A stretch of 64,000 nt of DNA from Torreya grandis (Eukaryota > Streptophyta > Pinopsida > Cupressales > Taxaceae). Each line of letters starts with the position of its first letter. Position 1 is the first letter of the stretch. The stretch lies in NCBI GenBank assembly GCA_037957365.1, contig JARHVA010001923.1, positions 2,136,001 to 2,200,000 of the forward strand, given 5' to 3'. Under the pieces are notes generated by a model that saw only the letters and a list, made by a program, of their open reading frames with translations, was not told where the DNA came from and searched no databases. A program made the translations under genes and the position numbers. Of the stretch, positions 23,055-35,893 are shown piece by piece.

Positions 23055-24780
23055 TGTAAAATAATAATAGGTTCTCTAACCTTTTTCTAAATTGAGGCTT
23101 TTGTCCTTATGTATTGATGGATTGTAATATGCATATTAGGTTGTTGGCATGTTGCCCTTTAAGTATTAATTTTTTCTGTAGGATAAAATGAGGTTTTTCA
23201 TTTATAAAATTTTTGACTCTTCCTTCATCATTTTACTTTTCCTCTACCTTGGACCACCTAATTTTGATAGAGTGTCTTCTTTCTTTCCTCCTCTAATATT
23301 CTCTCCATATCACATTCATCAATTACCATTTTCCCTTCTATTGGTCTCATTTGTACACGTTTATTCAATATTTTCTTGCACTTATTTTTGGGCCTCAACA
23401 TGCATGTTATGTTATAATCATGATTTCCCACTTTCACAAATAATGGTGGATTAATTTGAAAACTTTCACTTTACCTAATATTTTGATCTTATTTTTGGCC
23501 TTTGTCTTTTATACTTCACTTCTAACATATATGTCAGTCCATCAAATATTGAAATCATGTTGTGAACTACTTTTGTCCTTGGTAAATATTTCACCCATAT
23601 ATTTTAACATCCAAATAGAGTACTCTAACTACATATGGAAATTTAAACCTTGGATGTTTAATCCTTCTCTTTCTTTAACTACTCATTTTAAATGTGGTCA
23701 ACATATAGTATGCCATTACCTAAAATTGATTACATATCTTAGAGTGTTTAGGAAATTTTCATGGTTTTTATAATCTACCTTGAATTATTCTTTTACATTA
23801 TCATATCATCCTAAAATTATTATTCCTATATAGATCACTTATTTGATGTTTGAAATTATACTCTACATACTTTTATGCACAAGATCCTTCTCTAAGCATT
23901 GGAGTGAACCCAAATGTTCCTTTTGGCACTATAATCTCCTTAATAATCATCATAATCATGATTTTACCTCACAAAAACTATTTACATCAATGTTTTCATC
24001 ATCATAGTCATCACCACTTATTTTAAAATATACTTGGAATACTTAAATTTTACCCCATAATATGAAATTTATTGTGCCAATTAAAGTACTTCCTTGTTAA
24101 AAATCAAGAACTATCCTAGAGTGACCATATTGGAATTTATTAAATGCATAGTAAACTTAATTTTTAATGTATAAAACTAATTTAATTTGATCATTGAGCT
24201 TGTCATTGGTACTCCCATAACCATTTATATATCCTTTATCTCATTTTTCATTTTAAACACCCTTCACACATCGACCACCTCATTTTTAAGATTCATTATC
24301 CTACTAATCTACTTAGATAATATTTTAGTTCAGTGCCCCATAATATTCATCCTTTTGTTATGGGTTCATGATAAAAAAAATTTACTGATTATTCTAATTT
24401 TATGAATAAATTTAATTTAAGAACTCTTGTCAATCCCAACCTTTTTCATTCATTTTTTAATTCCTTATTTTTTCCCATCTTGGTATGCAACTCACCTTAT
24501 ATTAATAACTAATATTCATTATTTATTTGGTTTAAATCCTTAATTATTTAGAATCTTAAATAAGTTATCAAGGTATCCTTTTCATGTATTACCTTTGGGA
24601 ATTTCATTAGTGGTACAATGAATGGAAGCTTGTTCTCCATTTTTATCTTTTTTGTTGGTGGTAATATTTCTAGTATCCACATCCTTACTTTTGTCTCCTC
24701 TTCTTCATATTATTTATTTATATTAGTTAAGATCCACTCCTCACATGTGACACTACTAACCATTTATTTCTAACATTGTA
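23055..24780. other. Unannotated pyrimidine-rich DNA
   Basis: Frames at 23188-23454, 23456-23773 and 24187-24405 on the plus strand are rich in Phe, Leu, Ile and Ser because the DNA is T/C-rich. They show no motif. I see nothing else supported. Confidence 0.5.
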
Positions 24781-25350
24781 GGTCATCATGACTTATTCCT
24801 TGTTAATAACCATACATATAATATCATGAATACATTAAATAATATACATAAAAATATATATTTTACAACAAAATATATGTGTGGACCAAATTCCCTAATA
24901 TGATTTGTATTTATAAATACCATTAAGGTATGGGAACACCATACCACACATATAATAAAGTAAACCATCCATATAATATGTTCAATAGAATTAATATCAA
25001 CACATAAAATATATTAGTGTGACAAGGTGCCCTAATATGCAATATATCTAGAATTATAATGATAAACCTTAATGTAGGGCTACACTCTACATTACTCATT
25101 TAGGAAGGAATAACTCCATAATTATATTATGAATAGAAGAATCACAACTTACTTCATATCTTTTTCAATGGTATTAATCTCCTTATAAAGACCTATATCA
25201 CTAATACTGGATGGGTAAAGTATAAATCCCTATACAAGTTAACTCATTTCCCAATATAATTAATTACAAAATTTACCCATATAACTAATTAAGGGGGATG
25301 TGTGCCACATGTTGGAATCTCCATCAGCCCATATAAATTATAATAATAGA
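24780..25350. repeat. Unidentified dispersed repeat, related to the right end of the window
   Basis: CATTAAGGTATGGGAACACCATACC (about 24922-24946) matches CCTTAAGGTATGGAAACACCATAC near 63959-63983. The block GATGTGTGCCACATG...ATCTCCATCAGCCCATATAAATTATAAT (25290-25347) resembles 61868-61925. No termini or frame were found. Confidence 0.45.
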
Positions 25351-25370
25351 TCTATATGTGCATGAAATTC

Positions 25371-25390
25371 CCCCCCCCCCACCCCACCCC
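25371..25390. repeat. Poly-C tract
   Basis: A run of about 12-13 C followed by ACCCCACCCC, striking in DNA this AT-rich. It is a low-complexity tract that could form a G-quadruplex on the other strand. Confidence 0.9.
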
Positions 25391-25832
25391 TTAACATGTT
25401 TCACCATTGAAACATGAGAAGAATCCAAATAATAAAAAATTAAGTCAATACAAATATGATGCCATGTCCTAACATCCATCCACCCATATGTGATCTCGTT
25501 GGATGATTGTTCTTTGAACCTAGTTTTTGATTATAATACACTACTCTAATTCCATCTATAACCATATTTTTTCCTCCTTGGATCCCATTCATATCCATAT
25601 TTATTTCACCTATGATTTCATATTCCATATGTGTTTCTTCTTTGAGTCCATGTATAGATATAATGATTATTCATTTGGTTCCCTATACACCCATAGTAAT
25701 TACTATTGTGTCACTCCTTGACATTACTCATATAACTATTTCCTCTCATGATGATTTTAGTTTATATATTCCATAATTTGAGTATCCTTTATTGATACTT
25801 TGACATTTTCAAACCTTTCCTCTTCTAGTGCA

Positions 25833-27026
25833 TGTTTAACCCTAAAATGAAATAATCAGGGTATGTATTTCACTCTAAGATTAGGGTTAAGAATATAGAA
25901 ATGAAATGGCACAAGGGTGATAACCAAATATATATCAAGCCAATTAGATGTTAAACTTAGATATAAGCATACATTTTATCCATTATGTTGAAATAGTCTA
26001 AATATGGAAAGTATAACTAGGCTAGATATAGAAATGATAAGTAATAGATTGTTATATGTTAATGTAGTTTTAAATCTAGAACACGTTGTGATAAGGAAAG
26101 GAATACAATTTTGGGATAGATGCCATATTCTATATCTGGTGCTTCTAGCTATCTAGATAATTACATCAGCCATGGATGGTTGCATCGACACTATTATCTG
26201 ATTCTGATGCTAGTTTCCTATATAGAATATCTAGTGAAATAAAATGTGACCACCTAGGTGCTTCTAGGTTTGTATTTACCTTCACTCTGATGAATTCATA
26301 TATATATCATGGACTATCACTCCTTGTGAATTAGTGTTGAGCTAACCCCAATGACCTACATAAATAATACTCTAAAAAGGGCCTCAAATTGATGTAGTTC
26401 TACCCTATGTGTTGGCTTGTGCATGAATCATGGAATTCGTGTAAATTAAGTACAACACTAACCTAGATTATAACTTATCAAATAATAATCTTGGGATATT
26501 CCTTTAATACTTCATACCTATATATGTGGTATACTTATTATTGGTATGGAAATAGGGAAGCTTTGATCATTTGAATTCTTGATAGAGTGATTTTTGATAA
26601 GTGCCTTGGTTTATTTGGTATTTTCTAGGTGAGAAATGAATGAAGGTTGATATTTTATTTATATCAATCCCTTTGGAATGATAAATCACATTAAATCACT
26701 TAGGATGACCATTAGGATATATTTCATTTGAAAATTATATGAATTTATGGTATCGAACACTGACATCAAGGTAATAAAGTAACATCAATGTTACTATTTG
26801 TCCCATATGTTAGTGTCTAGGGAATAGTAAAATAGGTATAAGATCAAAACTTACAGAGGTATAAGATAAATACATTTTAAGTATTCTAGGCAACATAGAT
26901 TGCTTATGTCATCAATATATTACTAGCCATACTAAGAGATAGGAAAATGGGCACAACATAGAGTAGATGTGAGGCTTGATGAAATAAATAAAGTGTAGAA
27001 CTAAGAGAAACAATCAAGGTTTGAGT
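25833..27026 (-). repeat. Element B 3' LTR (left copy, inner end deleted)
   Basis: It matches 38280 onward up to CAAGGTTTGAGT, then jumps to sequence equivalent to element A about 7685. The last part of the LTR and the polypurine tract were therefore lost in a small deletion. Confidence 0.75.
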
Positions 27027-27799
27027 AATGAAATTATTAGTTTAAAGGAAAGGAATAAGTAATTGGGTGTGTATACACACCTTATCTTTACTTGAGTTAA
27101 ATTTTAATACTTTGTTAGTGACTAACCTAGAACCAAGAACATGTTATAGTGTAAAATGAGTGCATATAATTTGGGTTAAAATTACTTAAAATTGAAAGAG
27201 CAAGGTTTAGGAGTACACATGTGTGTCAATATAATTGCCTTGTTTATTGACAAATTATTTTTCAAAAGACGTATCATTATAAGACTCTAAAATTAAGATT
27301 AGGATAAATATAGATAAATATTTAAAGCACATATATCCAAGGAGATAGAGAGATAAAGAGATATTGGAAGTCACAAGCCCCTAACTTATGACCAAAAATG
27401 AGTTGCCACCTAACCGTTGAGATTAGATCAATCATGCAACCCAATGATACTTATAAATAAGTGAGGTTGGATGGTCAATTATAACCTAAAAATTTGGAAA
27501 TGTTGAGTGATTTCATCAACTCAACCATATCAAAAGTTGAACCAACTACTACAATATATTGGATCAATTTGGTCTATAAAAATCCACAAAGTATCAATAC
27601 ATGTAATGATTTTAGAATATAAAACTCATTTGGATTTTATAATGTTAGGCACAAGTTGCATAAAATATGCACCTTAAATATGTCTCATGATTAAATTGTG
27701 TATAACATGGTACCGATATATATAATTCTACCATAGTTATGAATCTAAATCATATAAAATATGTGTTTTGGCTAATTCAGATAACAATGTAAGGTGGAT

Positions 27800-28215
27800 T
27801 ACATGATTTCAAATCATGCCCCCACTATATATGGAGAAATGTGAAAATTGATATAATTACCAATGTGGAGGACATGTTTTCAAAACATACAACCACTATA
27901 AACTAACGATGTTGAATACTGAATAGGTGTTGAGATTGTGCTTCCAAAGCATGCCCCCACTAAATTTGTGAACTGATATAAATATTGTATACCAAATAAA
28001 TGTGGATAACATGCTTCCCAAGCATTCTCCCACTAAATATGAAAATTGTGAATGTGAGGACTCCATGTCCATATGACATGCCCCCATTAAATCTACAGAC
28101 TGATATAAGTACCAAATATTGAATGAGTATGGGGAACATGCTTTCAAAGCATACCCCAATTTAATCTAATAACTATTCCAAGTGTGGAGAACATGCTTCC
28201 CAAGCATTACAACAC
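27800..28215. repeat. Tandem array of hairpin units, CATGCTTYCMAAGCATGCCCCCACTAAAT-like
   Basis: About seven units at roughly 27805, 27864, 27938, 28008, 28068, 28138 and 28190, spaced 52-74 bases. Each has a short palindrome (for example ATGCTTTCAAAGCAT or CATGCTTCCCAAGCATT) followed by a C-rich tail such as GCCCCCACTAAAT. The array lies in the non-coding part of element B. Element A has a weak single trace near 8570 (CATGCCCCCAAT). Confidence 0.8.
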
Positions 28216-28437
28216 TAATATTCCCAAATTTTAGATGATTTAAAGATAGGAACTAAGAGTTATCTCACCTCAAAATGGTAAAACAACAATAAAATCTGTA
28301 AATTTAACCATGTAGCATATAGAAAGAACATGTCTACGTAACTATATTATGTTAGTTTGTGGAGCTAAAAGCTTCAACTATGCAGACATGGAGGAGTTTG
28401 TTGAGTTCCAGGGATACCGGTGTCGACAGTGTAACTG

Positions 28438-28535
28438 ACGTCGGTCATCTACAGTGTAAAAGGGCAACTGGCATCGGCAGGAGGTCGGCCAACGTCGGTC
28501 ATCTCCAGGTAGATAGGGACTGATGTCGGTCACCT
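28438..28535 (+). promoter_or_regulatory. Three copies of a GTCGGTCAYCT motif in the Copia LTR U3
   Basis: GTCGGTCATCT (about 28440), GTCGGTCATCT (about 28493) and GTCGGTCACCT (about 28525) lie in a GC-rich patch upstream of the TATA-like box. Repeated U3 motifs of this kind often act as enhancer elements in plant Copia LTRs. That role is inferred here. Confidence 0.55.
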
Positions 28536-29202
28536 GTGGTAGTTCCAAAACTATTCGTTGCATGAACAGTTAGTTTGTTGAACTGAGTGTTTGCATGTAA
28601 AGGCTATTTTTGGTCTTGAGTTGCGTGTCTAATTATTGTAAATTAGAAGTCTAAGTTATTGTTTAGTGTGGGATCTATTTATAGACCCATTGGTATGTAT
28701 TGTAATCATGAGCAAATAGAGGAAGGCAAGGAAGATCCTTCCAATTGTAAGAACAGGGTGATCTGCAAGTTATTGCAAGATCAAGGAGAAGTTCTACATG
28801 TGTAAGTAAGATAATTTGAGTTGCAGGTTGTTGCAAGCTTATGGGAGATCTACTTGAAGTACTTTGAGTACTTATGTACTGGCAGGGTTATTACTGACTG
28901 GTTGGAGGTGAACACCAACTCTATGTTTGAGTTGTGTGTTGGGACCATTTTTGGTAGGAAAGTGAACTCTTGAGAAGAATTACTATACACTTGGTGTGGG
29001 TAGCCTGAAAGGTGTGGAAGAGTGTGGCGTCTCTTCATTGTATTCTTTTCTGAATGAGTATTAATACAATTTGTGTTGTCTCTCATATTTTGTGTCATTT
29101 GTGAATTCTAGTTACTTATTGCTTATGGTTAATTCCACATGTTTAGTTGCTAATACAAGGTAATCATATTGTGCTCTTATTGAGGAGCAAGATCCTAACA
29201 AG

Positions 29203-29214
29203 TGGGATCAGAGC
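29203..29214 (+). other. Primer binding site, initiator-Met tRNA type
   Basis: TGGGATCAGAGC differs by one base from the usual plant Copia primer site complementary to the initiator methionine tRNA. It lies two bases after the LTR end. Confidence 0.85.
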
Positions 29215-30427
29215 TATTTGTTGTTCTTGATTCCCCATCATATTATTGAAGTGCATAGAACCAATGTGATAACATGTAAGCCTAAGATGCACGATACATA
29301 TCATGGAAATATATATATAGTAATAGTATAATCATAACAAGAAAAAAAATCTTGCACATAAGAGCACCCAAAAGTAAGTCAAGAGACAATCGTCTAAGGG
29401 GACTAGAAACAAGGGGTGTGTTCAAATACTACACAATCAAAGGGACATGACTTAGTCAAATGTCCATGAAATTAAGGATGACATATTCAAATTTCCATAC
29501 AATAATAAATATCATATGTAAATGTCAATGCATGCATACATAGGAATGAGGGCCAAAAACAAAGGAACATATTCAAATTCTTGAACAAGCAAGAAAAGAC
29601 ACTCAAGGAAGTGCATAAATTGAAGCATAAGAAATTAACATAAACATATCATAGTGGCCCATGGATCCAACATGCTATAAAAATATGTCAAATGTATAAC
29701 ATGTGAACTACCATGTGTAAGATATACTCATGGATAATAGGCATGTGTAATTACATATATAGGCTCAAACATGATAGTGTAGAGTGATCATTGAATCTTA
29801 TAACTTATGTGTATCTATATCAAAGAAGCAAATGCCCCTAATGTCAATATGGAATGAGTATATGGAAAGCACAAAATATAAAATATGAGTGTATCATGTA
29901 TATGTGAATTCATGTATGAAACCTAATGTAGGAGTGTGACACATGTGTATGTAGGAGTAACTGAGTGTGTGGCTCACTAATATGGAAGTAACACATGGAT
30001 GCCAAAGAGCTAATATAACATGTAGGTGTCGAAATTGTTTTTGTATTTTTAAATGTTTATTTTTTAATTTTTTGGTATGTTTGGAATTTTTTTTATAGTA
30101 AAGATCATCATATGATTCCATCTAATGGATGGTCATAGATATCTTCCCCCACTATGAACCTTACAACCTTAAGTTGGATATTTTACATTATTTGCATCAT
30201 GATTAGATAATTTAAAAAGTTACATAGCATATTCCTCCTCATGTTTTTCATGTGTAGTATAAGATATAGTGATATAATTTGGAGTATTCATGAGAAAATG
30301 AAATACCTTGTTGAGTTCAGTCAATTGTTTATTCTATTTAGTATAGCCAAATAGTTTTAAGTGTAAATACATATAGAGATGTGGTAGGCATAAACCAAAC
30401 CCATGTTTAAATTTATTTAGGACCACA

Positions 30428-33400
30428 TGTTGGAAGTATATCTAATAATGTGGGGTGAATCAGTTGCATAAAAATATTCCTCCAATTTAACTTAATATTC
30501 ATGAAGCATTCATTCACTTTCATACACCAATTAATGCACACTTAAGCATTTATGAAAGCAAACATTATAAGGATCTGAGATATATATGGGAAACCCTATA
30601 GGGGGAGAAAACACCATGATTAAAAACTTTTAATACTATCATATAAGCAATTAATAAACCTTTTATTGAGGCACCAACCCCATAAGGAGTACCAACCCCT
30701 CACTTAGTCAAGTATCAACTCAACTAGTGCATTTAGCAAGCTTCAACCTGTAAGGAGGCTCCAACCCCCTAAGAAACCAAGTACCAACTCAAATAAATTG
30801 AATATATGGTCACCATTTGACACTTTTTTATTACTCAAATAAATATTATCTCCTCTATTTTCTCTTCTCACACTTCTTTCTCTCTCAAACAGCCTATTAG
30901 GCATTTTCACTCAATTAGCCCTCTCCTTGGCAAAATCAGGTCAAATAACCTTGATCAACACCTATATAAACATAGTTATATACTCATGGAATATTAATTT
31001 CATATATATAATTATATTTAATCCATTAAAATATTCTCAAAAAACTCTATATCCTTTTCTCAATTGCTCAATACTCTAACTAGTCAAAATAGGCTTATTA
31101 GGCCTTGACTTTATACTTGATTCTTTCTCATACCCATCTTGGTTATAAAAGGAGATAAATATACTTGTATTATGATTTAAATATACTTATACACATGTTT
31201 CAAAATTTAAAAAAACATTTCATAGGTCGGTCATTACCCTTAAGGGTTAAAACCACCATTAGGCCTAATAAAGACCTAATGCAATTAGGCCTTCCCTAAG
31301 AACATGTTTCACTTAGACCTAATTTGAGCACTTTGATCCTTAAAAAATAGATTAAAAACTTAATATTTAACTTTAATATACCTTTCATAATCTAGTATTA
31401 TTTTCCCAACACCATTTGACTCTTTTCACTCCTTAAACCATCCAATTAAATCTATTCACCATTAGGCCTGCTTACTGCCAGAAAGTCTAGTTTACAAATA
31501 TGAACCATATACAGAAATTTGAAACATAAACCACACATAAAATCATATTTATATTATTTAATACATAAAATACATATCCATATGATTTTTTTTCACCACA
31601 TAGGCCAAAAGGCCTTAGGAACACTCCTGCAAATGGCTCACTTAGAACCACCAAACACTGACAACAAACAGTCAAAAACATTTGACTCTCCATACTTGAA
31701 CAGGACTTCCAATGAGAAAAAATACATTAAAATTATCCTATGATATATTTATAACACCTTAAATATAATTTTATCCTCAAAATTAGTGTAAAATGACTCA
31801 AAAACATCATTTTCACACACACACACAAAGTTGCCTATAGCATCAAAAACATAGTCAATAAAATCAACTCTTATAACACATATAGTAAAACTTATGTGAT
31901 ATAAAAATGGGTTTTTATGAACATTTATCATCCTTATATAATATATAAAAATATATATTTCATGATCACATATTAATATTGGTCTTACAGACCAATCTCA
32001 CTACTTCACTCTAGACATACTTCATTATGTTAGATAGACCACTTTGATGACAACTTTTTGCTTGAGTATAGGAATCATCAAAACTTACACACAAAGAGGA
32101 TAATATGGATAATATTTAATAATTACCCCATGCATTAGGATCCATCCATTTTCTTCTGCAACCAATCCCTAATCTCATTCTCATTCTCACCTAGTTTTCT
32201 CACTATTTTGCTCATTAGGCATGTTTAGTGATAAGCCAACTTATATTATTAGTTTAGAAAATTTTTGGTCTAAAACCTACTCAAAAAATTTAATGGGAAT
32301 AAATTTTAATTTTTAAACATCATTATCCATCCATTTTCATGATTTTGTCTGGTAAACCCTGCCTACTACATCAAAATTCTAGAAAATAAGGGTTTTCCTC
32401 TAGATTTTACTCACTAACAACACAAAATAAAACCACTTGAGGAAACCTTGAAGATTAATTTACATTTTACAAACATTAATCTATTTTTAATAGGACCATT
32501 TTTATCCATAACTGATTATATATTTCTTATTGGGTCATTCTAAGGGTTTTGATTGGTTTCACTTCTTAACAATCATTCATAAAGGATTGCCCCTCATCTC
32601 CAAAACCAAAGACAAAAAAACAATATATGGAAATTTCCCAACTTACATGAAGTTCTCAGGCTATCATAAAAATTCTTCATATGCCAAAAATTAAAATAAA
32701 TATAATCTCAAGTCTGTAACACCCCATTCTGTACACATAGGGAATCTTATCATAGGTTTTCATGCTTTTTCCTTTAGGTATTGACTTCAAAATTTGTCCA
32801 CACACTTAACATGACCTCTCACACATATTTTAATGATTTCAATATGTTTTTCACCTTTATAAATGATCTTTACCCTTTATTAGGCCACTATAGGTCAGTT
32901 TGTACATTAGGCCTTGCTCTACCAATCATACTTAAACTATGATCATGCTTTGAAACCTCATGAACTATATTCAAAGGCACATACACATGTCATATGACCT
33001 CATAAAATTTTCATACAATACCAACCTTGCTCACACAAGTCTCAAATGTCTCAACTCACATGCTACTAGGCCTATGTCATTTCACTAGGTCTTTCAAGTA
33101 AAGACTAAGCCTCAAAACTAGACCTTACAACTCATCTGTAAGATTCTTTGTCTCTTGCTCATTGTTAACATATATTAGAAAATTTTCTCATTCCTATACT
33201 AATCCAATTACAAATATTTACCATGATTCATGTATACATCTTCTTCATAGAGCTAAGCTAGGCTACTCAAGATACATAATACTCAGAGTTTAGACACAAA
33301 CAAACTAAATCTCAATGATGTCATTATTCAAACATGATTCTATAAAGACAAAGCTACTCTCAATAAAATTATTCTATTTATCATGTCACAACCTTATACC

Positions 33401-33708
33401 ATACCTCATATATAAAACAAGAATTTTCTAACCCATGTGCTTACCTTGTATGCTCCTCAGTAGTAGAATTCAATCAAGAAGCTTCCCTTATTTTTTGAGC
33501 ATGATCTTGACATGTCATTAATCCTCTGATAAAGTACCTAGTTTCCTTAAAATTTTCTCTCAATAAAGAGACCAAGATTCTTTGTCACACCTCACTTCAC
33601 CAAGCATGACATCAATTTTGACTTTGGACATAAAGGATATTCAATTCAACTTTGACATCAATAACAACAACAATGCCTTAATACCAATACTCAGAACATA
33701 CCTCAACA
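30428..33708 (+). mobile_element. Segment D: 3.3-kb solo-LTR-like insertion in element B
   Basis: It starts TGTTGGAAG and ends CTCAACA, giving TG...CA ends. Flanks are CCACA (30423-30427) and ACACA (33709-33713). Elements A and B match up to the left edge (B 30200-30427 with A 15880-16115) and again from AAGTAATTGGTA on the right (B 33714 with A about 16116), so this is an insertion absent from A. I found no second LTR and no coding region, so a solo LTR is the simplest reading. The motif TTAGGCCT recurs through 31.1-33.1 kb. Strand is arbitrary. Confidence 0.62.
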
Positions 33709-33837
33709 ACACAAGTAATTGGTATCATTATGTTTCATAAGGAGTATTTAAAACCTCATTTGTTTCATAATTTTGTTAGATTGAAGCCCATCTATTTAGT
33801 GCCTTATATTGCAAATAGTTTTTTGCTTGTGTAGTAT

Positions 33838-34269
33838 TGTTGGTGTGTAGGGTTTTTCTATACTTCTAACTAACTTTTTTAGGTGTTTTATTTGGTCATT
33901 TTGGAATTTAGTCCCACATTCCGAAGTATGTTGATTTATGCCTATATTTCACCTATTTTTAGAAATTTATTCCATCATGCATGAGGATGTGATGTCTTAT
34001 TTATCTTTCTCTTACATATGTACTTCTCCTAGTGTAAACTATTCATATAGAATATTTTGGAGTCTTGTCGATTGTGGTGAGCTACTTAGTTGTGATTTGT
34101 GTAAAAATTGAGATTTTTGAGATTTGAGACTTTTTTATGCAATCCATTTCCATTTTTGAATACATCTATTGTAGTTTCTACTCATTTCTTGATTTTTATC
34201 TTCAATAGATTTGTGTGTCCAATATTATTGTCATCAGTTTTAGATGTCCATTTTTGGGTGAATCTTACA
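33838..34269 (+). repeat. Element C 5' LTR
   Basis: It pairs with 35894-36334. Shared blocks include AGTCCCACAT, TGCATGAGGATGTG and TGGATTGTGGTGAG-like sequence. The sequence just after it, ATAATATCTCTC, is not a good match to a common primer site. Confidence 0.82.
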
Positions 34270-35893
34270 ATAATATCTCTCAAAAAAATATTTTTTTATA
34301 AAAAAAATCAAAACACATTAATATAAAAGAAATATTTTTTTTGGCATACCTTGTATTTTCACCTAATGAAGATGAAGGGTGAGGCCTAGTTTAGAAAGAG
34401 GCCAAACCCTCACCCACAAGCAAGACAATTTTTCTTTTTCTCCTTCCTGACTCATTTTTTGCACTTATTCTCTCCTTTTAGATGAATTATCACCAAATCC
34501 TAATGTCCCTCTTGTATTTTTTTTATCACATGTGTTTCCCAATTTGACATCACAAGCACTAATTACTCATAGATGCATTCTCATATGAGTCCAATGTCCA
34601 AAATTGAGTGTGATATGTACTTGAAAACTTTGGGGGTCATTATTGATTATATTAGGGGGGATTGTTATGAGCCTTATATTCTCTCCTGTGTACACATAAT
34701 TTTATCAAATTATGTGTCCCATTTTGGTTATCACTACACTAATTTATCTTATATTCTTGGATGCATTATTAGCTAAGTCTAATGTCCATTCTCTAAGTAT
34801 GCATTATCACTAGTACAATGTTTTTCTCATTGCACTTCTTCAGTGTCTTCTCTCAGTCATGTTGACTCCACTTGAGAGATACTAATGGATGAGGAGATTT
34901 TATTCTACACTAGTGGTTCTTCTTGGAAATAATAGTTATGATTCATGATGGATGTACATAGAATGCTTGCTCATGAAATAGGAACTTATTTCATGTTTAT
35001 ATGGATAAATTACTATTCCCATTTACCCTTATCAATACAATGATTGGGAAAACTCTTTTGATTATGTCTATGGTCATTTATTGATGCATATTTCATGGTA
35101 TCTACACCACCATGTGGAGTATATAGAGTGTCCCTCCACTATTTAGAGCACTCTTCAGTCTCTTTTCAGAGATCCTCTTGAGATTTATATCAATCCTCTT
35201 CCTATTGTCTCTTTAGAGACTATAACACTCTCCCATCCTACATCAGAGGACTCTATCATTTCTAGAGAGAGTACACTTAATGATATCATTGAAGACTCAT
35301 ATCTTCATGTATATATTTATTATGTGGATTTGTGTACATCATCTATAATCTCTTATTTAGTTTTGAGAGTTGTTGAGCCATTCTCTCCACTTCACATGGA
35401 CATTATTTCAATGAATGTTCCATGTCCTTATTTTTATAGGTCTAATTTAGTGGCATTACATTTATTTCTTATGAATGATCTTGTCAAACTTATACAACAG
35501 ATCAGATTTGGACCATATTTAGAGAACTTTATATTTCTACCCTTATCTTCCATTGTGGAATGGGTAGACTTTTAGTACACATATTATGTTATTCCTTTGG
35601 AAAAGGGAAGAAAAATTATTCAATGTACATGGAGCTTATAAATTATTTAGGTATAGGATATCATTATTGGCATTGATCATCTTATGAGTTATACTTAGAG
35701 TGTAGAATCTTCAACATCATCTTTGGGGGGGGCTTCTATCCTTCTCTTTTTTTTTTTCAGCGGGGGGGAATTTTTCATATGGGTTTTATAATTTTATTTA
35801 ATTTATGAGAATTTATTTTTACTTGGGTACCTTATTAGGCCTTTTTTTTGGGACCCATTTCTTCTACCCACCTAAGCTATACTTAAGGGAGGC

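Larger units (their letters stand above)
28350..29240 (+). mobile_element. Copia-type one-LTR insertion with primer binding site
   Basis: Flanked by perfect TATTA duplications (28345-28349 and 29241-29245). It contains one LTR (28350-29200, TGTTAG...CTAACA), a primer site TGGGATCAGAGC (29203-29214) and only 26 further bases ending in CA. It is inserted in the non-coding part of element B, since B and A match on both sides but A lacks this segment. The LTR has a TATA-like CTATTTATAG (28675-28684). It is noticeably less AT-rich than its surroundings and keeps CpG sites, which suggests a younger insertion. Confidence 0.8.

Noticed and set aside
23188..24405. Hydrophobic plus-strand frames that look like membrane proteins
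   Set aside because: T/C-rich DNA gives Phe/Leu/Ile/Ser-rich frames by chance. There is no conserved motif or partner copy.
27896..28159. 87-codon minus-strand frame
   Set aside because: It runs through the hairpin repeat array, and its repeated peptide is a by-product of the array.
31487..31931. Short frames in segment D on both strands
   Set aside because: They overlap each other on opposite strands, show no motif and lie in a solo-LTR-like segment.
33714..33730. TTGGTATCATTATG as a primer binding site after an LTR starting TGTAACACCCC at 32715
   Set aside because: The stretch aligns with element A near 16120 (AAGCAATTGGTAATATG), so it belongs to element B's interior and is not a primer site.
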